64,000 nucleotides of DNA from Mucilaginibacter sp. KACC 22063 (GTDB lineage: Bacteria > Bacteroidota > Bacteroidia > Sphingobacteriales > Sphingobacteriaceae): assembly GCF_028736115.1 (NCBI RefSeq), contig NZ_CP117877.1, positions 310,001-374,000 of the forward strand, read 5' to 3'. This document shows positions 9,217 through 18,826 of the stretch, in pieces. The stretch's first letter is position 1. Every line of letters starts with the position of its first letter. Below the pieces are notes generated by a model. It saw nothing but the letters and a program-made list of their open reading frames with translations, made no database searches and had not been told where the DNA came from. A program made the translations under genes and the position numbers.

Positions 9217-9272
9217 TTAAGATTATAACATATTAATTCATTGATAAATGCTGGTTTAAAACAAAGACTTTA

Positions 9273-11060
9273 GTGGCTGGTTATTTATGCTGCTTTGCTG
9301 ATACTTCAAATTTACTTGCTTTGAAACTTTACAACCCCAAAAACAACCAACATTTACGTGTTGCCATAATCGGCGGTGGCCCAAGCGGCATGTTCATGTA
9401 CAAGCGCCTGATAGAAAACGGCGATCATCATTTAGTAATAGATATCTACGAAAAAAGCGGCAGCCTCGGTAGCGGCATGCCTTACAGCCATGCCGGTGCA
9501 GCGGATGAACATATCACCAACGTCTCCGGTAATGAAATACCCGATATGGTCACCTCGGTTTCAGAGTGGATTAATACTGTACCCAAAGACACGCTTGATA
9601 AATACAATATCGATCCGGCAAAGTTTAATGATTATAAGGTACTACCCCGCTTGTTGTTTGGACAATACCTGAATGCCCAGTTTAAGCTGCTGCTTGAACT
9701 GGGAAAGGCAAAGGGTATCAACACGGAGGTGTTTTACAACAGCGCGGTTGCTGACATTAAAGATGACCGTGAAAAGGAAGAAATATGGGTAATACCTGCA
9801 CAGGGTGAAAAGGCAGCATACGACCGTGTGATTATTTGTACCGGGCACTTGTGGCCTAAAAGATATGAAGAGCAGGTAACTGGTTGGTTTGATTCACCTT
9901 ATCCACCTCAAAAAATCGCTATTAAGGCCAATCATGCTGTTGCCGTGCGGGGTTCATCATTAACAGCAATTGATGCCATACGCACACTTGGCCGCCATAA
10001 CGGTGTTTTTGAAAAGAACAGTGATGGCGTGCTAACTTTTAAAGTGAATGATGACAGCCCTGATTTTCGAATTGTTATGCACTCAAGAAATGGCTTGCTG
10101 CCGGCAGTACGTTTCCATCTTGAAGATACCCATTTAGGTAAGGATACGGTTTTAAGCCACGAAGAGGTAGAAGAAAACAGAACTAAGAACGAAGGTTTTC
10201 TGTCATTGGATTATGTGTTTGAGCAAAATTTTAAAAAAGGAATTCAACAGCATGATCCTGCATTTTACGAAAAAATAAAGGACATGAACATGGAGGCTTT
10301 CGTGAGCCATGTAATGAATGAACGGGAAAAAGCCGATCCCTTTGAACTGTTAAAAGCAGAATACGACGAGGCCGAACGCTCCATCAAACGGCACCAGTCT
10401 GTATACTGGAAAGAGATGCTGGCTATTTTAAGTTTTGCCATGAACTATCCGGCAAAGTATTTCTCGGCAGAAGACATGCTGCGCCTACAAAACACGCTGA
10501 TGCCTTTAATTTCTGTTGTGATTGCCTTTGTGCCCCAAAGCTCGGCCGAAACATTAATGGCTATGCACAATGCTGGTAAACTAACCATGATAGCTGTTGG
10601 TGATGACAGCGAAGTAAAGCCTGATGATAAGGGCGGCGTGATATACAGTTATACAGATGAGCATGGCGGGTCGCATGTAAATCACTATGAAACTTTTGTT
10701 GACTGCATTGGCCAGCGGCACCTGGCATACGAGGATATTCCTTTCAAAAGCTTGATTAATGAAGGTACTGTTAGCAGGGCAAGGCTGCGCTTTAAAAGTG
10801 CTGAGGCAGGTAAAGAATTGCTTGAAAAAGATGGACAACCGGTTACCAAAGATAGCAAGGGTAATTATTATCTTACCGTGCCCGGTGTTGCAATAAACGA
10901 CTACTTCCAGGCGGTTGATGATTATAATGCTTATAACGAGCGCCTTTATTTCATGGCCGTACCATTTATCGGTGGCTTTAATCCAGATTACTCGGGGCTT
11001 GACTTTGGTGAAGCTTCATCACTGGCAATTGTGAAAAGGCTATTAAATTTGCCTGAATAA
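9273..11060 (+). CDS. FAD/NAD(P)-binding protein (NAD_binding_9 type)
   Basis: A 595-residue flavoprotein-like protein. The N-terminal Rossmann motif VAIIGGGPSGMFMY with a following acidic residue (DIYEKSG) binds FAD, and GMPYSHAG with the EHITNVSGNE segment is characteristic of the family that includes YdhS-like and hydroxylase-like proteins of unknown substrate. A second glycine-rich site, VAVRGSSLTAID, is near residue 220. The GTG at 9273 gives 16 residues before a TTG at 9321 (LKLYNPKNNQ), which is the better start since the domain begins soon after; no ATG is available. It is joined to the DUF1543 gene by a one-base overlap, so they are one operon. Its reaction is not known. Confidence 0.85.
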   Translation: MAGYLCCFADTSNLLALKLYNPKNNQHLRVAIIGGGPSGMFMYKRLIENGDHHLVIDIYEKSGSLGSGMPYSHAGAADEHITNVSGNEIPDMVTSVSEWINTVPKDTLDKYNIDPAKFNDYKVLPRLLFGQYLNAQFKLLLELGKAKGINTEVFYNSAVADIKDDREKEEIWVIPAQGEKAAYDRVIICTGHLWPKRYEEQVTGWFDSPYPPQKIAIKANHAVAVRGSSLTAIDAIRTLGRHNGVFEKNSDGVLTFKVNDDSPDFRIVMHSRNGLLPAVRFHLEDTHLGKDTVLSHEEVEENRTKNEGFLSLDYVFEQNFKKGIQQHDPAFYEKIKDMNMEAFVSHVMNEREKADPFELLKAEYDEAERSIKRHQSVYWKEMLAILSFAMNYPAKYFSAEDMLRLQNTLMPLISVVIAFVPQSSAETLMAMHNAGKLTMIAVGDDSEVKPDDKGGVIYSYTDEHGGSHVNHYETFVDCIGQRHLAYEDIPFKSLINEGTVSRARLRFKSAEAGKELLEKDGQPVTKDSKGNYYLTVPGVAINDYFQAVDDYNAYNERLYFMAVPFIGGFNPDYSGLDFGEASSLAIVKRLLNLPE

Positions 11061-11629
11061 TGGAGGATTATAAACTATTCATGGTTTTGCTGGGTTCAAA
11101 GGCACCTGCCCGTAATGTGGAGCAGCACGACTATTTTTTTGGTATTGCCACATCGATAAAAGAACTTGTGCCTGCCATGAAAGCTTTTTGGCCCGAGGCT
11201 GGCAATAGTTTGCATATAGATGGCTGGCGCGAAGTAACAAGCGTTGAGGGCTATGCTGTAAAAGTGGTGCCCAAATCAGGGGGAGTGGGAGCAACAGGGC
11301 AAAGATTGTTTTTTATTAACCTTGGCGGATATCAGTCTGGAAAGCTTGAAGAGCAGCATTATAATTTGCTTACCGTACAAGACGATCGCAAAAAAGCCAT
11401 GTCTGTATCAAAACATACATCCTTTTTTAAGCAAAGCACCATAGCAAAGTTAAAAGGGGCTACTGCACATGTCGACGAAAAGTATGGGGTTGACGTCGAT
11501 GACATCTACCGCATTGAAGATGTCCTTTCTCCCGAACAGAAAGCCGCCTGGCATATCCAGCTTACGTTGCAGCCAGATTTGCCAGACGACGAAATCATAC
11601 TCGGTTATTTTAAGCTGGATAAGCTTTAA
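11060..11629 (+). CDS. DUF1543-containing protein
   Basis: A 189-residue cytoplasmic protein. The opening LFMVLLGSKAPARNVEQHDYFFGIA and IDGWREVTSVEGY are typical of the DUF1543 family, found as one or two copies of a small alpha/beta unit; here two units seem present (about residues 1-90 and 95-189, the second with EKYGVDVDDIYRIEDVLSP). The function is unknown. The start shares a base with the stop of the flavoprotein gene. It ends 16 bases before the converging end of the large kinase gene, with no clear terminator between. Confidence 0.85.
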   Translation: MEDYKLFMVLLGSKAPARNVEQHDYFFGIATSIKELVPAMKAFWPEAGNSLHIDGWREVTSVEGYAVKVVPKSGGVGATGQRLFFINLGGYQSGKLEEQHYNLLTVQDDRKKAMSVSKHTSFFKQSTIAKLKGATAHVDEKYGVDVDDIYRIEDVLSPEQKAAWHIQLTLQPDLPDDEIILGYFKLDKL

Positions 11630-11645
11630 AGCATTGCAACCCTGC

Positions 11646-14600
11646 TTATTTCAAAGGCAGCGTAAACCAAAAATTACTTCCCTTGCCTAATTCGCTCTCC
11701 ACGCCAATTTTACCTTCGTGGCGGTGGATAATTTCTGCCGAAAGATACAAGCCAATGCCAAATCCTGATATATGTTTTGCATGCTGGTTTTCTACCCTGT
11801 AATAGCGTTCAAATAATTTTTGCTGGTCTTCGGACTTTATCCCCATCCCTTCATCTTTTACTGATACTTTGGCCTCATGGTCTGTAACGCTGCAACTGAG
11901 GTGTATTAGCTGCCCCTTTTGCGAATATTTAATAGCGTTACTGACCAGGTTAGTAATTACAGAGCCAATTTTATCCATATCGGCATGAACAGGAATGTTT
12001 TCACAAGGCGTAAACTGAATATTATGTGATCCTGACATCAGATTTGCTTCTTCGATAACGCTTGTGATCAGATCATTTAAAAAGAAATCCTGTTTTTCTA
12101 ATTGTATCTTTCCGGATTCAAGCCTTGAAACGTTAAGGAAACCATTGATCATGGTGCTCATCCTTTTTGCCTGCTGATTAGCTTTGCTCAGTGCATCTGT
12201 AGTAAAACCGTCTTGTTGCTTTCTGGCTTTAGACAGTAATACTTGCAAATAAGCAGTTAAGGATGTTAATGGCGTTTTAAGCTCATGGCTTACCATGCCA
12301 ATAAAATCGTTTTTCCTGATCTCGTCAAGCTTTTGTTCGGTAATATCAAGTACGCTACCTACAAAGCGTACCGGTTTATCGTTATCGTCAAAATAAGCCT
12401 TGCCTTTTGCCCTTAACCAGCGTAGCTTTCCATCATCCATGCCAACGGTACGGTATTCCACATCGTAATCGCCATTGCTGAGGGCTTTGTTATATACATT
12501 ATCTATAACCTTTAATATGCGCTCGCGGTCTTCGGGATGCAGTCCGTTGATGAAATCCTTTTCATAGGTTACTTCATCATTATGGCTTACGCCAAACAGG
12601 GTACGGCAACGTTTATCCCAAAATAATGTTCCTTTTTCAAGGTCCATATCAAAGCTACCCAGTTCAGCGGCATTAAACGCAAGTTTTAAAGAGTCCTGCG
12701 CCTGCTCTAATGCCTTGCGCGACTTTACTTGCGGTGTAACATCAATTGCTACAACCATTATTGCATCGGTATTACCCCGGCTATCAAATAACGGCTGATA
12801 AACAAAGTTAAAGAAGTACTCTTCCAGGGTTCCGGCATGCTCTAATAAAGCTTTTGACTCGTCTCCCCTGTAAGCCACGCCGGATGTATAAACATCATCA
12901 AGCAGTTTAAGGTAGGCCTGCCCCCTGAGTTCGGGCAGGGCATCGGCCAGGTTTTTACCTATAATGTCAGCAGATTTACCCCAAAGTTTTAAAATAGAAG
13001 TATTGGCTGCTTCGATAATCAGTTCGCGCGTACGTAATACACCTATAGCAACAGGGGCATCCTGTATCAGCGAACGGAAACGCGATTCGCTTGCGGCTAA
13101 TTCGCTTACATAGTTTTCGAGCCGGTTTTGTGCAAGGTATAATTCTTCGTTGGTGGTTTGCAGCTCTTCGTTAGCAGAAGCAAGTTCTTCATTTGTTGCA
13201 CTGATTTCTTCATTCAGCGACTGCTGCATGTCGTAGCTTTCCTGCAAAAGCTGCCGCGAACGAACCATGTCTGTAATATCGGCTGCGGCTACAATAATGC
13301 CGCTTACGTTGCCTTTTTCGTCCTTCAGCGGATCGTAATAAAAGCTAATGTACCGGGTAAGGCGGCCTTCTTCCGTATCAAGATAAAATACTTCCTCCTC
13401 CTGTCCGTAAGGTACGCCGGTATCATAAACCTGTTTTAACAGTGCCGGGAAAGGTTGGTCAACGAGCTCTGGTAAAATAGCTAACAGTTTATGGCCAAGA
13501 ATGCTATCAAGGTTTTTGTTCCACAGCGCTGCTAATTGTTCATTAGCAACCTCTACCACATATTCATTGCCCCTTAAAATCATTAAGGGATAATGAGAAG
13601 CCATTACCAGTTCGCGCAGGTTACGCTCGCTTGCTTCTGATTGCTTGCGGGATTCTACCAGTTGTGTTACTTCGTAAACAAAAGCCATTATACCCTCGGT
13701 ACTGCCATCAGCAGCAAACCGGGGTTGATAATAAAAATTAAAGTAGCGGTCTACAACTGCTGTGCCTTCTGCCGTGGCAATAGGAGCATGTATTTCCTTG
13801 CCTTCATAAGCCTGGCCGGTATGGTAAACATGTCGTAGGATCTCACCAACAGGCTGGTCTTTAATCTCGGGCATGGCTTCAAATATCGGTCGTCCAAGCA
13901 ATTGCCTGTCTGGCAGCAGCTCCTGGTATGGCTTGTTTACCAGTTCAAACACCAGGTCTGGGCCGGTTAAAATACAAATACCTGCGGGCGCCTGCATAAA
14001 AAAGCGTTTCAGTTTATCGCGTTCTTCTGCAAGTTGAAATGTGCGTTCCTGCACACGGTCTTCCAACTCGGTGTTTAATTTATGCAGATGCTCCTGTGTA
14101 AGCTGCAACTCTTCGTTTACTGCTGCCAATTCTTCATTTGCAGCTGCAAGTTCCTCATTAATGGCCAGCTCGTTCTGATAAGCTTCGCTTGTTTGATAGG
14201 CCAACGCATTGTTTAGTATGGTGCCTACATGCATACCAACGGCTTGCAAAAAGTTACTGTATTCATTGTCCAGCCTTTTGCGTGCCGAAATGCCAAATAA
14301 TAAATAACCCTTAAGCCTGGCCTCGCCGGTTGCAATAGGTACAATTAAAGCTTCTTTTACAGGCTCGGGCCAGTATTGGTGTGTCGGCTCCTGGAAAATA
14401 GATTGTATATCATTAATGTAACCATCGTGCAGATTGATAAGGGCACTGATGTTCAGGTCATGGGCGGCTAAGAAGTTTTTAGCTGATAGCCCTGATGAGG
14501 CCGATAAAACATATTTATACTCTTGTGGCGAAATGTAAAGCGCAAAAAAAGGAATATCAACCTTTGCGTTTTCAAGTATACCTTTGATTACCGCAGTGGC

Positions 14601-15185
14601 TTGTGATTGATCATGTGAAACATACTTATTAGCCATTAACTGGTTAATGACCTTTGTGCGTCGCTCATGGATTACCTTGAACGTAGTTTCTATAACGGCG
14701 TTAAATATACCGCCGGTTGAACCATCCTTAGCTTTTACAGGTGATAATGTATAGTCAAAGAAGCATTCTTCTGTATAACCATACCTGTACATGTATAATG
14801 GCGCATCCGGGCGACGATACGATTTACCTTCTGAAAGCACTGATTCAAATTCGTCCTTAATTCCCTCCCATATCTCCGGCCATACCACAGCACCGGGTTT
14901 GCCTAATCCCCAGGGATGCTTGTCGCCAGGTATACTGCTCCAGGAATCATTGTATATCAAACTGAAATCTTTGCCCCAGTAAACTGCAATCGGAAATCCC
15001 GAGTTAAGAATAATGCTCACAGCAGAAGTAAGGCTATCCGGCCATGTATCCGGTGTGCCAAAGCTGGTTTTTGACCAATCTGTGTTACGGATCAGCTCCC
15101 CCAACTGTCCGCCACCTTCCAAAAAGGGATATAAATTAGGCACCGTAAAAATAGTCGATATAATAGGTAAGTTAATTAAACGCAA
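11646..15185 (-). CDS. Multi-PAS sensor histidine kinase without receiver domain
   Basis: A 1179-residue soluble kinase. In order: an N-terminal PAS-like domain (about 15-150, GELIRNTDWSKTSFGTPDTW), a GAF-like domain (about 170-335), a coiled coil of repeated (A/V)NEEL units (about 345-400), two PAS domains (about 400-640), a second NEEL-rich coil (about 655-705), two more PAS domains (about 705-945), HisKA with FIGMVSHELKTPLTSL, and HATPase_c to the end (KDEGMGIKSED, GFGIGLYLS). No membrane helix is seen, so a cytosolic signal such as light, redox or a ligand is likely. There is no ATG near the 5' end: the frame starts at TTG 15185, and a GTG at 15143 is an alternative. No response regulator lies beside it. 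Confidence 0.93.
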   Translation of the reverse strand: MRLINLPIISTIFTVPNLYPFLEGGGQLGELIRNTDWSKTSFGTPDTWPDSLTSAVSIILNSGFPIAVYWGKDFSLIYNDSWSSIPGDKHPWGLGKPGAVVWPEIWEGIKDEFESVLSEGKSYRRPDAPLYMYRYGYTEECFFDYTLSPVKAKDGSTGGIFNAVIETTFKVIHERRTKVINQLMANKYVSHDQSQATAVIKGILENAKVDIPFFALYISPQEYKYVLSASSGLSAKNFLAAHDLNISALINLHDGYINDIQSIFQEPTHQYWPEPVKEALIVPIATGEARLKGYLLFGISARKRLDNEYSNFLQAVGMHVGTILNNALAYQTSEAYQNELAINEELAAANEELAAVNEELQLTQEHLHKLNTELEDRVQERTFQLAEERDKLKRFFMQAPAGICILTGPDLVFELVNKPYQELLPDRQLLGRPIFEAMPEIKDQPVGEILRHVYHTGQAYEGKEIHAPIATAEGTAVVDRYFNFYYQPRFAADGSTEGIMAFVYEVTQLVESRKQSEASERNLRELVMASHYPLMILRGNEYVVEVANEQLAALWNKNLDSILGHKLLAILPELVDQPFPALLKQVYDTGVPYGQEEEVFYLDTEEGRLTRYISFYYDPLKDEKGNVSGIIVAAADITDMVRSRQLLQESYDMQQSLNEEISATNEELASANEELQTTNEELYLAQNRLENYVSELAASESRFRSLIQDAPVAIGVLRTRELIIEAANTSILKLWGKSADIIGKNLADALPELRGQAYLKLLDDVYTSGVAYRGDESKALLEHAGTLEEYFFNFVYQPLFDSRGNTDAIMVVAIDVTPQVKSRKALEQAQDSLKLAFNAAELGSFDMDLEKGTLFWDKRCRTLFGVSHNDEVTYEKDFINGLHPEDRERILKVIDNVYNKALSNGDYDVEYRTVGMDDGKLRWLRAKGKAYFDDNDKPVRFVGSVLDITEQKLDEIRKNDFIGMVSHELKTPLTSLTAYLQVLLSKARKQQDGFTTDALSKANQQAKRMSTMINGFLNVSRLESGKIQLEKQDFFLNDLITSVIEEANLMSGSHNIQFTPCENIPVHADMDKIGSVITNLVSNAIKYSQKGQLIHLSCSVTDHEAKVSVKDEGMGIKSEDQQKLFERYYRVENQHAKHISGFGIGLYLSAEIIHRHEGKIGVESELGKGSNFWFTLPLK

Positions 15186-15311
15186 ATAAACAACTTTGAG
15201 TAAATACTTTATGCATTCACTTAAGTTGTAAACAATATATTTTGTTAAAGATTTAAAAACAGTTTTGTTTGGTTTACCGGCGACTTCTTTTCAATTTTTT
15301 TAAAAAACAAG

Positions 15312-15340
15312 CGGCGCTGCCAGTATTATCAGCAGCGCCG
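15312..15340 (-). terminator. Intrinsic terminator after the SDR gene
   Basis: CGGCGCTGC (15312-15320) pairs with GCAGCGCCG (15332-15340) across an 11-base loop. Read on the minus strand the stem is followed by TTGTTTTTT, so it ends transcription of the gene that stops at 15363. Confidence 0.85.
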
Positions 15341-15362
15341 CACAATTAAATACCGTTATTTT

Positions 15363-16256
15363 CTATTTTTTAAAATAGTGCCCTGCTTCCAGATCGGCCA
15401 TTAGTGAGGGCCCTTTAGGTTCCCAGTTTAAAGCAGCCCGCGTTTTTTCGCTTGATGAGGGGCAGTTAAAACTTGCATAGTGTAAAAACCAGCCGAAATG
15501 TGCTGCAGCCTCTTCGCCGCTCTTACTTTCAACAGGTAATTGCAGGCCTTTGCCTATGGCTTCTGCAATTTCGCGGAATGGTATTCCCTCTTCTGCCACA
15601 GGATGGAACACTTTTAATTCAGGGCGTTTTTCGATAATTAGCCGGTATAAAGTTGCTGCATCTGAACGGTGGACAGCAGGCCAGCGGTTACTGCCATCGC
15701 CAACATATGCCGCCATACCTTTTTCCTTGTCCATGTTAATTACCATTGGAATAAACCCGTGGTCGCCTTTATCGTGTGTAGTTGGTGGTAAGCGCACAAT
15801 GTAAGCATCAACGCCTTGCGCTGCTGCGGCACGGGCCGCCTCTTCTGATGCTGCACGTGGCATCACTTCAGAACTTTGGGGTAGTTCATCTTCAGTAACG
15901 ATATGGTCTGATCTTAGCAAGCCAACTCCTGACGTTACTACTAAAGGTTTTTCAGTACCCCTTAGCGCTTCACCCAGTGTCGCGATTACCTTACGGTCGG
16001 TTTCGCAGTTGTCTTTAAATTTCGAAAAATCGTGGTTAAAAGCGGTGTGAATTACGGCATCACACTGCATTGCCCCCTGTTTAATGCTCTCAAGGTCGTA
16101 AATATCGCCATGGTGAACATCTGCTCCGGCGGCTTTTACTTTTTCAACAGAACTTTCAGACCGTGCAAGGCCTAACACCTGGTGCCCTGCTTTAATTAAA
16201 TCATCTACAATGGCCGAGCCTACAAATCCCGAGGCTCCTGTTACAAATACACGCAT
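15363..16256 (-). CDS. SDR-family NAD(P)-dependent epimerase/dehydratase-like protein
   Basis: A 297-residue Rossmann protein. MRVFVTGASGFVGSAIVDDL at the N-terminus is the TGxxGxxG cofactor motif, LGLARS sets NADP preference and VHHGDIYD follows as in the extended or atypical SDR group. The catalytic YxxxK is not apparent: the position after the SSGVG-like strand reads RAASEEAARA, so activity may be altered. The substrate is unknown. It lies downstream of the Crp/Fnr gene on the same strand with 72 bases between, and a 16-bp palindrome (16309-16324) in that gap suggests control by the neighbour. A strong terminator follows. Confidence 0.85.
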   Translation of the reverse strand: MRVFVTGASGFVGSAIVDDLIKAGHQVLGLARSESSVEKVKAAGADVHHGDIYDLESIKQGAMQCDAVIHTAFNHDFSKFKDNCETDRKVIATLGEALRGTEKPLVVTSGVGLLRSDHIVTEDELPQSSEVMPRAASEEAARAAAAQGVDAYIVRLPPTTHDKGDHGFIPMVINMDKEKGMAAYVGDGSNRWPAVHRSDAATLYRLIIEKRPELKVFHPVAEEGIPFREIAEAIGKGLQLPVESKSGEEAAAHFGWFLHYASFNCPSSSEKTRAALNWEPKGPSLMADLEAGHYFKK

Positions 16257-16308
16257 AGGTTCATTTATTTATTGTAACACAAAATTGCAGCAGCGCCATT
16301 TACTAAAC

Positions 16309-16324
16309 ATGGTCAAATGACCAT
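16309..16324. promoter_or_regulatory. 16-bp palindrome, candidate operator upstream of the SDR gene
   Basis: ATGGTCA-AA-TGACCAT is a perfect inverted repeat. Seen as 5-bp half-sites with a 6-base spacer (ATGGT-N6-ACCAT) it has the geometry of Crp/Fnr-family sites. It lies 4 bases beyond the stop of the Crp/Fnr gene and 53 bases ahead of the SDR start, so it is well placed for the regulator to control its neighbour. That link is inferred. Confidence 0.5.
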
Positions 16325-16328
16325 AATT

Positions 16329-16916
16329 CTATTTTGTGGCAAGCAGCTGTGCATGGCGGATACGGGTAAGTGTTTTTAAGGAGATACCCAGGTAGGCGGC
16401 TATCATTTTTAAAGGCAACCTGGAAAGCATGCCGGGATGCTGCTTTATAAAGTCCTCATATTTTTCTTCGGGCGTGGCACTAAGCGCAGTAAGCAACCGC
16501 TGGCGGCTGTTATAGATGTTTCGGGATATGATCTTTTCCGACAGTGATTTTAGCTTAGGGCTTTCGATGAGCAGAGTATTAAAATCATTTTTTGTCCACT
16601 GTAAAACCTCAGTTGGTTCTACCGCGCAAATACTGTAACGCGCAGGCGATAGGTTATCGTAACTTTCTGCATCCAGTGTCCAGGTTAGCTCCGGCGAGAA
16701 TTGCAGGATGTGTTCGCTACCATCGGGCGCTGTTCCGAAATTGCGGAGCATCCCTTTTAAAACAAATGTTTTATGTCGGCATATTTCGCCTTCGCGCAGT
16801 AAAAATTCATTTTTACGAAGTTTCCTTTCCTTAGCCAAAGCGCTGATACGCGCAACTTCGGCATCAGACAGATCTGTTAAGGATTTTAAATAGTTCTCAA
16901 ACTCCGGAAACGCCAT
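16329..16916 (-). CDS. Crp/Fnr-family transcriptional regulator
   Basis: A 195-residue regulator with an N-terminal cyclic-nucleotide-binding-like barrel (KNEFLLREGEICRHKTFVLKG, about residues 33-55) and a C-terminal winged HTH with recognition segment LGISLKTLTRIR. It lacks the Cys set of Fnr and the residues of cAMP-binding Crp, as is common for Bacteroidota members that sense unknown ligands or are effector-free. I use ATG 16916 (MAFPEFENY); a TTG at 16922 would add two residues. It precedes the SDR gene on the same strand. A match to the -33/-7 promoter ends 3 bases before the ATG, so the transcript may be leaderless. Confidence 0.88.
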   Translation of the reverse strand: MAFPEFENYLKSLTDLSDAEVARISALAKERKLRKNEFLLREGEICRHKTFVLKGMLRNFGTAPDGSEHILQFSPELTWTLDAESYDNLSPARYSICAVEPTEVLQWTKNDFNTLLIESPKLKSLSEKIISRNIYNSRQRLLTALSATPEEKYEDFIKQHPGMLSRLPLKMIAAYLGISLKTLTRIRHAQLLATK

Positions 16917-16919
16917 TAT

Positions 16920-16950
16920 CAAATGTAAACAACAGATTTTCCCGAAGCAA
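16920..16950 (-). promoter_or_regulatory. Candidate Bacteroidota promoter of the Crp/Fnr gene
   Basis: On the minus strand TTG (16950-16948), 20 bases, then TACATTTG (16927-16920) match the -33 TTG / -7 TAnnTTTG promoter. The -7 element ends only 3 bases from the ATG at 16916, so transcription would begin at about the start codon. Confidence 0.45.
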
Positions 16951-16972
16951 GAGTTGGGCGTATTATCCTAAT

Positions 16973-18826
16973 CTACTTTACAGGGGCATCAATAACAGGC
17001 TTGTTCACCGTGCTGATACTTTTTTGTATGGTGTCATTCAGCTGATCCATGATCAAAATACTGTTAACGCCTTTTTTAAGCCAGCAACCCGGAAGATACA
17101 GCGTTTGCTGCGGCCCAGCATTCCAGTACCTGCCTAAATTGATGCCATTCACAAAGATGATTCCCTTACCCCAATCTTTCGTATCTATAAAGGTGTCACC
17201 TGTTTTGCTTAAAGTAAATGATCCTTTATAAAGTGCAGGTGCGCTTTTTACAGCATGTGATGCTGTATTCAATGCAGGTACTGTACTCATTGGCAATTTA
17301 TACATTTGCCAGTTGCCGGTTATTTTTTGCCCGTCAATTTTTACATCGCCGGTGATACCTTTCAGGTTATGCACAATCTCGGCGCCATAATTAATGCGGC
17401 CCATGTTTTCAACTAATAGGTCGAGTGTGCTATTGGCTGGTATATCAATTTTGCAGGTATACACATTGCTTTGCCTGTTTAATTCGCCCACCCGTTTGCC
17501 ATTGATATAAACTGTTGCATAATCCCTTATGCCCGGTATTTGCAGCTCGCCGCTGATGGCTTTGTTAAATTTGCGGCTGTAAAGCACATAGCCATGCCCC
17601 TGGTTAAGGTCTTCAAAAGTGCGAGGGGTATCGCTTACAACTGGCTTCTGTTTCTTAGCCCAATCCAGCAAATTAGCCGAAGTAGTAAGCTTAATGTTTT
17701 TTATTTCGATTACCGGTGGGGCCGCAGGGATGGCCGGAACAGGATAATCAACATGGTTTTTGATCAGATTGCGTATAGCAATATATTTTGGCGTAGCCCA
17801 TCCTGCTTCGCTAACAGGGGCGTCGTAATCGTAGCTGGTAATATCAGGCTGTATATTGTGCTCTTTGTTGTAGTTTGCGCCACTGGTAAAACCAAAGTTG
17901 GTACCACCATGTGCCATGTAGATATTAAACGATACCGTATCTTTTAAAAAACTTTCAAGGTCTTTAATGACATTTTCCGTTGGTACTTTCTCAAACTTTT
18001 CGCCCCAATGATCTAACCAGCCGGGATAATATTCGGCTACCATATAAGGACCCTTGCCGCCGTTAAATTGCTTAACCAGTTTTTTAAGATTAGCAGTATT
18101 GGTTTCCCCGTTGGCGGTAGGTAATGCCCCTGCTATGGTACCACCGGCAAACAGCCAGTCGCCATCTGAAGTAAACAGCGGAACATCCACACCTGCTTTC
18201 AAAAGCATATCCTTTATAGCAGTGCTGTAAGCTTTATGATCTTCGAGCGGAATATCCTTACGCTGATCTACATAAGAGCCGAATTCGTTTTCGGCCTGTA
18301 TCATAATAATAGGGCCGCCGTGGGTGATCTGCAGATCTTTAACCTGCCCTAAAAGATGATTGATGTACGTACGGCAGGAATCTAAAAAGTTTTTGTTCTT
18401 ACTTCTGATCACCAGGTTATGATCTTTTTGCAGCCACCAAGGGTAGCCGCCAAACTCCCATTCGGCACAGGCATAAGGACCGGGACGTAGAATTACCATC
18501 AGGCCTTCCTGCTGTGCGGTTTTAATAAACTCTCGGATGTTGCGGTTGCCTGTTTTGAAATCCCAAACGCCTGGTGCAATTTCATGATGGTTCCAGAAAA
18601 CGTAAGTAGCAACAGCATTTAAGCCCATTGCTTTAAGCATTTTTAAGCGGTGACGCCAGTAGGGCTGCGGTATACGGGCAAAGTGCATTTCGCCCGAGTG
18701 TATCTGTACAGGCTTTCCGTTTAAAACGAAACTGCCATTGTCTATTGTAAAAGTGTTTTTAACCTGGCTATAGCTGTTAGCACTTGCCATGATGCCAAGC
18801 ATCAGTATTAAAAGAAGCTTTCTCAT
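16973..18826 (-). CDS. Beta-galactosidase (GH35)
   Basis: Exported glycoside hydrolase acting on terminal beta-galactosides. The first Met of the open frame is at 18847, but MRKLLLILMLGIMASANSYS from ATG 18826 is a clean signal peptide, so I start there (617 residues). The GH35 TIM barrel fills about residues 25-330: QIHSGEMHFARIP, RPGPYACAEWEFGG and QAENEFG, whose second Glu (Glu181) is the acid/base, and MVAEYYPGW, whose Glu265 is the nucleophile. Two C-terminal beta domains follow (jelly-roll with GIRDYATVYINGKRVGEL, and IFVNGINLGRYW). It is one of three secreted glycan enzymes in this part (with GH78 and the BNR protein), suggesting degradation of a Rha/Gal-containing plant or microbial polymer. 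Confidence 0.95.
   Translation of the reverse strand: MRKLLLILMLGIMASANSYSQVKNTFTIDNGSFVLNGKPVQIHSGEMHFARIPQPYWRHRLKMLKAMGLNAVATYVFWNHHEIAPGVWDFKTGNRNIREFIKTAQQEGLMVILRPGPYACAEWEFGGYPWWLQKDHNLVIRSKNKNFLDSCRTYINHLLGQVKDLQITHGGPIIMIQAENEFGSYVDQRKDIPLEDHKAYSTAIKDMLLKAGVDVPLFTSDGDWLFAGGTIAGALPTANGETNTANLKKLVKQFNGGKGPYMVAEYYPGWLDHWGEKFEKVPTENVIKDLESFLKDTVSFNIYMAHGGTNFGFTSGANYNKEHNIQPDITSYDYDAPVSEAGWATPKYIAIRNLIKNHVDYPVPAIPAAPPVIEIKNIKLTTSANLLDWAKKQKPVVSDTPRTFEDLNQGHGYVLYSRKFNKAISGELQIPGIRDYATVYINGKRVGELNRQSNVYTCKIDIPANSTLDLLVENMGRINYGAEIVHNLKGITGDVKIDGQKITGNWQMYKLPMSTVPALNTASHAVKSAPALYKGSFTLSKTGDTFIDTKDWGKGIIFVNGINLGRYWNAGPQQTLYLPGCWLKKGVNSILIMDQLNDTIQKSISTVNKPVIDAPVK

Noticed and set aside
15363..16256. 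Reading the SDR gene as a sugar-nucleotide epimerase of a glycan pathway
   Set aside because: The YxxxK catalytic pair is not visible and no sugar-nucleotide genes are near; only the broad SDR assignment is supported.
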